A DNA stretch of 64,000 bases, taken from Adineta vaga (taxonomy: Eukaryota > Rotifera). The position numbers and the translations under genes are program-made. The stretch is taken from NCBI GenBank assembly GCA_021613535.1, contig CP075494.1, positions 4,154,001 to 4,218,000 on the forward strand. The letters run 5' to 3'. Under the pieces are notes generated by a model that was not told where the DNA came from, made no database searches, and saw nothing but the letters and a program-made list of their open reading frames with translations. Shown here in pieces: positions 56,417 to 64,000 of this stretch; position 1 is the first letter of the stretch, and each line of letters begins with the position of its first letter.

Positions 56417-57451
56417 ATGGATTCTCCTTATCAGTTCCTATTACAAGATGGCTCGTTCCGAAAACAAACAGTTTATATTCAAGATGAATCGTATACATTA
56501 CTTGATCAATTGGGTCAAGGAAAATTCGCTTCTGTATGGAAATCCAAAACGCGAAATGGTATTTACAGTTCTTTTCTCAGTCGATAAATATGAGATTTAT
56601 GAAATTTCTAGGTTATTATGCTGCAGTGAAAATATTTGATTTTAATCATTCAAGAAATAATATTAATTCCAATCAACGTATGAATTCATTTGAAAATGAA
56701 GTTAGAATGATTAGTCGATTAAAAAATGAAATAGATTATATTGTTACTTTGTATACATTTGATATTGATCGACAAAAACAAATGGGTTATATTGTAATGG
56801 AATTAGGAAATACAACATTTAAAGATCAAATTCAATATTTTCATCAAATGCATCATAAATCATCTCGAAATGGTTATGATTATATTTCAGCATTTCAAAG
56901 AAAAGATATTTGGATTCAATTAGTTAATATTATTTGCGCACTTTATCGAAATCATATAGTAAATCATATAGTTTATCTCTAAAATGAATTGTTTTTTTCT
57001 TTCAATAGGTTCATCGTGATTTAAAACCAGCTAATTTAGTATTCTTTGGTTCAACATTAAAACTTGTTGATTTTGGTATAGCTCAAGATGCATTTTCACA
57101 GTAAAGTTTCTATTATTCTACGTATTTATTCACTCTTCATCTTCGTTTTGTAGATATAATCCACATCAGCGAGGTGGTAGTCATCCTTACAGTGCACCAG
57201 AATGTTTTTCACATCAAATGCCTATAACATCAAAAGCTGATATCTGGTCAATAGGGGCTATTTTATATTATTTAACTTATGGGAAAAGTCCTATTTACGA
57301 AAGTTCACAACCACCGACAGGTATTCTACCAGCTCAATCAACTCTTGTTCAAAATATTCTTTATCATTGTCTCCAACGAAATCCATATACACGAGCAAAT
57401 CATAATTGGCTTATTGAACATCCATTAACTAAAAGTGATGCAATATTTTAA
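56417..57451 (+). CDS. TTK/Mps1-like protein kinase
   Basis: Exons 56417-56558, 56612-56958, 57009-57100 and 57154-57451, all junctions in frame, introns 50-53 nt, 292 aa. A nearly bare kinase domain: Gly loop LGQGKFASVWK, AVKIF lysine, ENEVRMISRL helix Glu, hinge YIVMELGN, catalytic loop VHRDLKPANLVFF, DFG (KLVDFGIAQ), activation-segment end GGSHPYSAPECF, KADIWSIGAILYYLTYGKSP. The LKPANxxxF, DIWSxGxILYYxTYGKxP and LVQNILYHCLQRNPYTRA pattern is closest to TTK/Mps1, the spindle-checkpoint kinase, although human TTK has a long N-terminal region that is absent here. All catalytic residues are present. The substrate is unknown. Confidence 0.82.
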
Positions 57452-58446
57452 ATTGATTTTTGTATATAATATTGAAACAAATAAAGAAACTATTTTTGAA
57501 TATTCAAAAAATGTGTTTTATAATATTCCTAACTTTAAGATTTGTATCATTTTTTGCTTTCGACATTCTTCAGTTGAATTGCTTTTATTAGCTTTTAAAG
57601 TAGCGAGTAGGACCGAACAACAGAAAGCAGTTAAATGGATAAAGAAATTATATAGATAATATAAATTGATATGTACTGACAAATAGTCCTGCAAAATGCG
57701 CTACAATCAACATTAGAAGAACAACAAATTGTCAAGTAAGCTTCAAAATGACAGAGAAAGTTTGATAATTCTTTCATTCCACATTAGTTTTTTATGAAAC
57801 AAATGTTTGCCTGTCAATGTCAATTCCTGAAAATACTCGAGTCTGATTTTTAATCATTTCACTCTTTCAACATCACTTATCACTACTACATCTTCAATCT
57901 TTATCATCTATGAAAAAATTGACCACTACATAGTGCACTCAACAATCATGTCATTATTTTTCTCTTAGTTAGCGAACTCTTTCAAATGCTAACCGATACT
58001 ATACCGTATGCTTATTATATATTCACTCGAACCATAGTATATCATCAACACGACTTGGGTATGTAATTGTGACGCATGTATCTTACTCGTATTTGTTTGA
58101 TATCTCTATGGGATGGTATCGTTCATCGCACCATGCCAATATTTCTCATTGTTATACTTAGGATAATACTTCGCATCCAATAACGAATTGATGCTTATGT
58201 ATATTGCTGGTACAAGTGGTCTACTATCGTCATTCATAGAATCTAGTTTTGATAATGACAGTTTGTTTTTTCTCTATTGTACTATTTTATTCACTCGATT
58301 TACAACTAATCTTCTTTCATTGTCAGACTTACAAAACAAAATGTATAAATGTTTCAAACATTAAAGACAAATTGCCGTAAAAAATGATTATGATATACGA
58401 AAATATAGATATATTTTTTTTGAAAATACAAAATAGTGTCAACAAT
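57452..58446. other. No gene recognised
   Basis: AT-rich. A frame to 57659 (LLLAFKVASRTEQQKAVKWI) has helical character but no start or partner exon. Confidence 0.35.
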
Positions 58447-59391
58447 TTATGTCATTGTTGCTACTACTCTATTTGGCTGTCGATTTAATATTTTCATTAG
58501 GGACGTCTTAATTGGATCTGTAAGTTTAAACAAGGCAATAATGATAAATAATAATGCAGTATCAATAAATGTAAGAGCAATACGAAAATGATATATGGGT
58601 GGTTGAGAAAAAAATCCCATAAATATAAATATGGTGTACGGCATACCAAGTATCAATAAAATAGATACAAGTATAATGATTCTCTGTACCATTTTCAATT
58701 CTCTTTGTGCACGAACTAAAGTATTTGCAGATGCGACATGTTTAGTCATTTCTTTAACATATTGAATTAATTTAAAGTAAATAAACATAATACCACTCAT
58801 TGGTATCAAATATATATAAATTATATTATAAACTGCGACGATTGAAAGATGAAGAGGCATTTGACATATTTGATTATTAACATGATATACAATTTGACCC
58901 GTAAATAAATGTGGAAAAGCAAATAGAAAACTAAAAATCCATGTTAAGATAATAATAAAACATTGCACTTTTTTCGATTGCCAAAATAATCGAGATGGAT
59001 AAACAGCTGTTATATAACGATAAATAGCTTGTAATAGATAAGAATAAAATAAAACAGCACATGCAACATAACTCATAAAACCACGAAAGACACAATATGA
59101 GTCTTGATATTGTCTTTGATGAATATCATTTTTAAGAGTAAATATATCCATCCATAATACAACGCTTGCAAAGAAAAGTCCAGCGAGACATGAATTAGTA
59201 ACAAGTATCATGGAAACTGTATGACATATTCTATCCAATATAACAATAACTAAAAATACTAAAGTCAACATAATAGCTAAAGTAAGGCATACGATCGTGA
59301 TAATATCAAGCGGAATAAACCATGATTGATTATTTATTATAGTAGAATTGAAATTATTTAATGTCGAAGATATGAGAAGTGTTGAATTCAT
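58447..59391 (-). CDS. Rhodopsin-like GPCR, single exon
   Basis: 314 aa, intact. The N-terminus has several N-glycosylation sites (NSTLL, NSTII, NQSW). Seven helices are visible, beginning IITIVCLTLAIMLTLVFLVI, then SMILVTNSCLAGLFFASVVL, a third ending LLQAIYRYITAVYPSRLFW (YRY in the DRY position), a fourth FIIILTWIFSFLFAF, a fifth VYNIIYIYLIPMSGIMFIYF, a sixth IIILVSILLILGMPYTIFIF, and a seventh IALTFIDTALLFIIIALF with LTDPIKTSLMKIL. Extracellular Cys (YCVFRG, NQICQM) can form the usual disulfide. Orphan peptide/amine-like group; ligand unknown. Confidence 0.82.
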   Translation of the reverse strand: MNSTLLISSTLNNFNSTIINNQSWFIPLDIITIVCLTLAIMLTLVFLVIVILDRICHTVSMILVTNSCLAGLFFASVVLWMDIFTLKNDIHQRQYQDSYCVFRGFMSYVACAVLFYSYLLQAIYRYITAVYPSRLFWQSKKVQCFIIILTWIFSFLFAFPHLFTGQIVYHVNNQICQMPLHLSIVAVYNIIYIYLIPMSGIMFIYFKLIQYVKEMTKHVASANTLVRAQRELKMVQRIIILVSILLILGMPYTIFIFMGFFSQPPIYHFRIALTFIDTALLFIIIALFKLTDPIKTSLMKILNRQPNRVVATMT

Positions 59392-60058
59392 TTTTGGAGA
59401 ATAGAAAGAAATTTCTTTTTATTTTAGAGCTTATGTGACTTTTACAGATTTTCTCTGAAAAAACTTTCCTTGATTATAATTATATTTCTGGTCCTTTGAT
59501 GAGTATCATAATTATGATGTCGCTTTCATATATGTACGTCTGATTATTTCTACCTGAATAAATTAGTTTCATGCCAAAAGAGAAAGAAAAATATCTGTAA
59601 GTAAAACGTGTGAATGATCAAGATAGTCCGATGTGCACTGTTTCGCGACTATAGATTGTTAGAAGTCAAGTATAACTTATTAATTATTTGGATTTCCATG
59701 TGACAACATCAAGAGATATAAATGTATGTAATACAAGAAAAAGACAGAACAATATAATGATTATTAATACTAAATGATAAGGAAAAAATCCAATTAAATT
59801 CGAATTCAATCGAGAATGTAGTCAAATCTTTCATAAAATCACCTTTCCGTTAATGATTTATAATAAAATAAACTTTTTATATATCTGAATCTTACAATTT
59901 AGTGACAGACTGAGTTTAGATACCGTGTTTTTAAGTGTCTTTCAAAGATATTTAATAAGTATCAACATATGACTCCTGTTTTCCAAGTGAGAATTTACCC
60001 AGTTGTTGCTGAAGAATACAATTTTTGTCGTTCTTAACAACACATACGTCATTAAAGT
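59392..60058. other. No gene recognised
   Basis: AT-rich spacer upstream of the RING locus. Nothing structured seen. Confidence 0.35.
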
Positions 60059-60539
60059 ATGTTTTACGTTTCTACAAGGCATGCTCAAATAAAGAAAAAG
60101 AAAATAGTGGGTAATGACGTTTTCAAGCAAGTGGTTGAATTAAAAAAAACTATTCAATCTGGTGAAGAACGTACACTTTTTCTGACGCAGGTACAGTTCT
60201 TTGAGATTTCACACAAAAGTGATGAAATGCGATATGAATTTTTAGGGACGTAAAAGTACAACCCAACCGTCTGATATAGTTGGTTCTTTTAAATTTATTT
60301 TTCGTGCTGATTATCGAAATAATAAACGTGAACATATGTACGAATGTGAAATACCCAATTCTCAGTTAAGAGTTAGTGTGAGAAATCGTCGAAGTGATGG
60401 TAAACGTCCACGTGACACATAATTTGTTGTTGAAATACGAATTTCTTCTTCAAACAGATCGATATACCTAGATTGTTTTTTTCTTATTTGAAAAGGTACA
60501 TTTGTTCGTTATCGAAAAGAACGTCGAGATCGCATTTAA
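60059..60539 (+). pseudogene. Broken 5' part of a RING-H2 protein gene
   Basis: The frame NDVFKQVVELKKTIQSGEER, then LFLTQVQFFEISHKSDEMR, is followed one base out of frame (shift near 60247) by RKSTTQPSDIVGSFKFIFRA and EIPNSQLRVSVRNRRSDG. A GTGACA..AAAAG intron (about 60410-60495) leads to TFVRYRKERRDRI, then TAA at 60537-60539. Without that stop the frame runs directly into the RING ORF. So the RING protein probably once had this N-terminal domain. The domain family is not recognised. Confidence 0.45.
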
Positions 60540-60542
60540 GAA

Positions 60543-60842
60543 ATGCATCGAAATGGTGTTTCGAATATATCTACAACAGCGTCACTTGGTAACAGTATGA
60601 CATCCACTGCGTCCTCATTGTTCGCATCTAACTTTAGCAATAATCAAAATTCACCAAGTTGGATAATTGATGAAAAATTTGTGAATAATGAAACTTACTC
60701 TTGTGTTATTTGTATGGATACTTATGTGAAAAATGAACGTGTTCAAGGCATGCCAAAATGCACTCATTACTTTCATCCGAAATGTATTCAAGCTTGGCTT
60801 GTTGGAAGCAAAAATTGTCCTGTTTGTCGATCAGAAATGTAG
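60543..60842 (+). CDS. RING-H2 finger protein
   Basis: 99 aa. A Ser/Thr/Asn-rich N-terminus is followed by a C3H2C3 RING: SCVICMDTYVKNERVQGMPK, then CTHYFHPKCIQAWLVGSKN and CPVC, with all eight zinc ligands and the E2-contacting Ile and Trp. Probable E3 ubiquitin ligase. ATG 60543 lies one codon after an in-frame TAA (60537-60539) that ends a longer upstream frame. Either this short protein is made by itself, or it is the end of a broken longer gene. Confidence 0.7.
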   Translation: MHRNGVSNISTTASLGNSMTSTASSLFASNFSNNQNSPSWIIDEKFVNNETYSCVICMDTYVKNERVQGMPKCTHYFHPKCIQAWLVGSKNCPVCRSEM

Positions 60843-60866
60843 AACTCTCCAGTTTTGCTTTTACTA

Positions 60867-61013
60867 TTATCGATATCTATTTTTTTCATTCGATTTAAGA
60901 TAGTATTCGAGAATAGAAACACTTTCAATCTTTAAACGACTGTTTTCATACAAATCAAGATCAATCAATGTTGGTGGAAGTAATGATACTAGAAATGCAA
61001 GAGCTCGAGGATA
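60867..61013 (-). pseudogene. LRR-like fragment
   Basis: The minus-strand frame ALAFLVSLLPPTLIDLDLYE, then NSRLKIESVSILEYYLKSN, reads as one leucine-rich repeat plus the next beta strand, ending at TAA 60867-60869. It has no start and no link in frame to the F-box gene at 61147. It may be the remains of that gene's C-terminal repeats. Confidence 0.3.
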
Positions 61014-61146
61014 AAGTTATTTTATTTTGAGATGTTAAATAGCTGTTGTTTGCAGAACAAGATCTAACTCTACAGCAATCTCTTTGCTTATCAATAATTT
61101 CGCTAACATACTAAAAACGGCCTCTCAATGAAGGACAATCGAAACA

Positions 61147-61449
61147 TCAAGCGATATCATACGTGTCATCCGAATACAAATCTTCAAAGGTCATTGGTTT
61201 GAAAGAAACGAGTGCACGTACTATTTCAAAATTAAATTTATCGAAACGAATCAAGAAATATTTAATCGTATTGTTGTTTTTGAGTATATCATATAAGATG
61301 CGAACTTTGTTATCATTTTCGAAAGTTGAATGACTTAGAAGCATTCGATTGACATTTTTTACTGAATAAAAGACATCAACGGCATCGAGTTTGTTGAAAA
61401 TTATCAATAAAATCTCATTGGGTAAATCGAGTATGTTGAAGTAATTCAT
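61147..61449 (-). CDS. Short F-box protein (probably truncated)
   Basis: About 100 aa from ATG 61449. An N-terminal F-box (ILDLPNEILLIIFNKLDAVD, then VFYSVKNVNRML), then a short acidic helical region ending DDTYDIA. The usual rotifer F-box proteins are about 500 aa with LRR-like repeats (compare 5161-7197), so the C-terminal part is missing or lies in unrecognised exons. An upstream frame to 61515 is open but lacks similarity. Confidence 0.55.
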   Translation of the reverse strand: MNYFNILDLPNEILLIIFNKLDAVDVFYSVKNVNRMLLSHSTFENDNKVRILYDILKNNNTIKYFLIRFDKFNFEIVRALVSFKPMTFEDLYSDDTYDIA

Positions 61450-61515
61450 AATTATATTATTCTGATCAAACTCACTGAACATATTCTTCTTTATATATAT
61501 ACATCCTTTTTTCAT

Positions 61516-63195
61516 ATATAATGATCGCTTCTATAAAAAAAAAGTTGAGAGGTCAACACACCTAGAAAATGAATTAGCGTAAAAGGTGAGAATTAGGCAA
61601 CGCGATTGCTCATCATGTTTCAAATCGTCTAAACGAATTGATTCAATGTGAAATGCGCCGATAATACACAATAAAATATATTCATATTCAATTTACTTTG
61701 GACTTCTAAAAACATTTGCCACAAACAGATTAAATTTAATTATCAGAAGTGGAGTTTTTACTCGAAGATGATGTGTTTTATATTATTTGAAAACTGTCAC
61801 TAAAATGAATAGGTCAACTGTTTACTCATTTCTGCTAGTCTTTCTATGTATTTTATTCTTATGAAAGCATGTTGAATTGAAATCATCGATTTCACCTAAG
61901 CAAGGATGAGTTTTAATTGTTTTAATAAATCAAGTATGACAAGTTTATCATTCGGAGAAAGAAGATATCAATGAAACGTTTCATTTGATTTATACTTGAT
62001 ACCAGTCATATGTTGCACCATTGATCACCATAAATGTTGATTACTGACTTCTATCTAATGTTCTATACTGTATATATTTTAAGTTGAAAAATAAAAGTTT
62101 AAAAGTTGCCACTGGTTGAGGCGTCAACGCAAATGAGTCGTTGTTTAATTACCAGGCTGTTATCAAGACAGATAAATATGTTAGTCAGTGTCTAAACATA
62201 ATTATTTATGAATATAGATGCTAATATAGAAGAGATGATTTTGTCCGGATCTAAGATCTCCATTTGATCGACTAAACAGAAAGAATGAGAATTACATTCG
62301 TTCATATATCTATTCCTAAGGTGTCGGCAATGCGAATTTCGAGTGAATATTTTTTTAAATTTTTTTCGTTTCATCCGATAGAGTTTTAGGCGCTGCTCAC
62401 GAATATTTACTTTTTAACCTATTAGCAAAATCTTCCTTCCGGTCGAAAAATACGAAATATTTCAGAACAGTCAGTTTTAAAGAAAAGTGTGTTTTTTCAC
62501 GAAATATGTGATAATATCTACTTTGTTGTACGTTTTCGATTTTGAAACTGATTTTGCCTGATTCAGCAGCACAAGCCGAGTCTAAAAAGTTTCTAGCTGG
62601 TCACCAGAATCATCGGCATTTCTAAAATGTTTGTAAACGTATAGATGATAAGAAAGTTAATTTAAGTCACCGTAGTTCGTATCTGACTCTAACCTAAGAA
62701 CGTTTTATAGTAGACGAAAAAGGACAAGACTATTTTAAGATCTGTTGGATACATATTTATATGATATAGATATAGAAAAAAAAAATCTCCAAATAAAAAT
62801 CTTACGATAAAATTGTGCAATATATGTGAAACGAAAAGAAATGGAGAAACAATTTTAAAGTACACTGCCATTTTACCTGCTGTTGTAGAAAAAATAGAAG
62901 AAAATCTCTACCAATCGAACAGTGAGTATTGTGTTTGTTGTGATTACATCATATTAATTTCATCGTAATAAATAAATATGTAAATCAAATGAAAAGAAGT
63001 GAGTAGAGATTATAACATAAATTCAAAGATATACAAGTTGTCATCATCGTTCTCAATTGCATTCTAATAGATAATTTAGTAGTTTTTCTCCAGAAATAAT
63101 ATTACAAAAATCTTGATGTAACGACATAAACTTATATTAAGATGAAGAATATCCTTTAGATTTCATCGAATAACGTCAGTTTGACGAACGAGATT
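61516..63195. other. Gene-free stretch
   Basis: About 1.7 kb of AT-rich DNA. Frames at 62.2-62.9 kb are short and unsupported, and no repeats recognised. Confidence 0.4.
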
Positions 63196-64000
63196 ATGGC
63201 TAGTTCGCGAAACAAATCTAATATGTCTTCAAAATGTATAAAATGGATGTGGAATTCCAATACAGATGCATTCTCAAAGTCAGATTCACCCAATTGGTGT
63301 TATTTTACAGATGCCGAAAATATGATTATAGAAGAAGCGTTTATAGCTCATAAAACTCATGCTATGCTGGACGACTATCATATCGACTTCAAGAATAATA
63401 TGCAGATTTCTAACAACGATGTTAATAAGCAACGACCAGTTAAACGAAAAGTATGTGATGAAAATGAAAGAATTCTACGAGAAGATAGATTCCTTCCGAA
63501 TCCTGTCGCTCCAGATCGTCCTTTTGGTGAACGATATGGTTTTATTTCACCTTTTATAAAAGAAGCAGCCTACTCTCTTAACATTCGCCGAGGTGAATTA
63601 CCTTCTAAAAATAAATCGATCATTCCAATAATTGTAGAAAAAGCAGCTCTTGGAATTATTGAAGAAGGTAAGAAAATGGGCAAACACAAGGAAGCTGAAA
63701 GCATAGCAAAGAAGTTGAAAGATACAAAGAATCTTGGAATGGATAAAGTCTGGCGATGTTGTGCATATCTGTATACTTTAGAGACTTTTCTGTATAAGAA
63801 AATAAATGAAATTATGCGATTGATTGGAGACAAGGAGCATGAACAAATTTGGAAAAGTAAAATAGATACGTTGGGCCCATATTGTCTACTTCTGTGGGAT
63901 AATCCATTTAATAAAAAAATGATTCAACCAAATACAATTTTGTATCGAGGAGCTAATGTACCTGATCATTTATTAGCATTATTTAAAGGTGATGATTCGA
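63196..64000 (+). CDS. WWE-domain ADP-ribosyltransferase, N-terminal part (runs off window)
   Basis: ATG 63196 opens a frame of 268 codons with no stop before the window ends. WWE domain: KWMWNSNTDAFSKSDSPNWC, YFTDAENMIIEEAFIA, then NKQRPVKRK. WWE modules bind ADP-ribose chains. A linker (RFLPNPVAPDRPFGERYGFI, AALGIIEEGKKMGKHKEAE) leads to the start of an ART domain: VWRCCAYLYTLETFLYKKIN, then TILYRGANVPDHLLALF with the first catalytic Arg (YRG). The STS and ExE motifs would lie to the right. The layout matches the WWE-ART proteins of bdelloids that modify arginine. No lesions in the visible part. Being open to the edge, it is easy to miss in ORF lists. Confidence 0.75.
   Translation, partial: MASSRNKSNMSSKCIKWMWNSNTDAFSKSDSPNWCYFTDAENMIIEEAFIAHKTHAMLDDYHIDFKNNMQISNNDVNKQRPVKRKVCDENERILREDRFLPNPVAPDRPFGERYGFISPFIKEAAYSLNIRRGELPSKNKSIIPIIVEKAALGIIEEGKKMGKHKEAESIAKKLKDTKNLGMDKVWRCCAYLYTLETFLYKKINEIMRLIGDKEHEQIWKSKIDTLGPYCLLLWDNPFNKKMIQPNTILYRGANVPDHLLALFKGDDS

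Noticed and set aside
1-64000. CRISPR array or operon-like prokaryotic defence system
   Set aside because: No regularly spaced repeats and no prokaryotic gene organisation; introns and metazoan families show a eukaryotic nuclear genome.

Overview
The window is AT-rich animal DNA and most probably comes from a bdelloid rotifer (Adineta/Rotaria type). Three things point there. The multi-exon genes have very short GT..AG introns, mostly 49-70 nt. Metazoan families (DEG/ENaC channel, rhodopsin-like GPCRs, TRAF, saposins, F-box proteins, CRAL-TRIO, TTK-like kinase) sit beside genes of bacterial, fungal or plant type (D-Ala-D-Ala ligase, BAHD acyltransferase, DUF4874/DUF4832 protein, YbaY-like protein). 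Short G-rich motifs resembling TGTGGG, which I recall as the Adineta telomere repeat, recur between genes, often as inverted pairs. The organism call is inference; no marker gene is present.

Layout. 1-10.8 kb: an F-box/LRR remnant, a DEG/ENaC channel (-), a three-exon F-box protein (-), and a convergent pair of small Gly-zipper membrane proteins. 11.6-19 kb: mostly decayed genes, namely a TPR/mono-ADP-ribosyltransferase pseudogene, a YrhK-like remnant, a small membrane protein and a multi-exon EGF membrane-protein pseudogene. 19.4-30.7 kb: an intact BAHD acyltransferase, a secreted glycoprotein, a saposin-domain protein, a broken D-Ala-D-Ala ligase, and an intron-containing DUF4874/DUF4832 protein. 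30.7-39.3 kb: poor in genes and rich in mobile DNA, with a nearly intact mariner (one nonsense codon) and a second, degenerate mariner that carries a nested 546-bp palindromic element. 39.3-46.5 kb: a TRAF gene, an NHL-repeat pseudogene, a secreted basic peptide, a D123-like protein and a GPCR. 47.5-55.7 kb: a YbaY-like gene and its decayed duplicate, fragments of a vWA, an ABCC transporter and a GPCR, a divergent membrane-protein/CRAL-TRIO pair, and a dynamin-like GTPase pseudogene. 56.4-64 kb: a TTK-like kinase, a GPCR, a RING-H2 protein, an F-box protein, and the start of a WWE-ART protein that runs off the edge.

The genes do not form one pathway. The main theme is turnover: at least a dozen loci are broken by nonsense codons, single-base indels, a 13-bp tandem duplication or truncation. 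Some single-base indels may be uncorrected sequencing errors, so I separate loci with one or two indels from loci with several independent lesions. All exon structures were read by eye from reading frames and splice sites, without transcript data.
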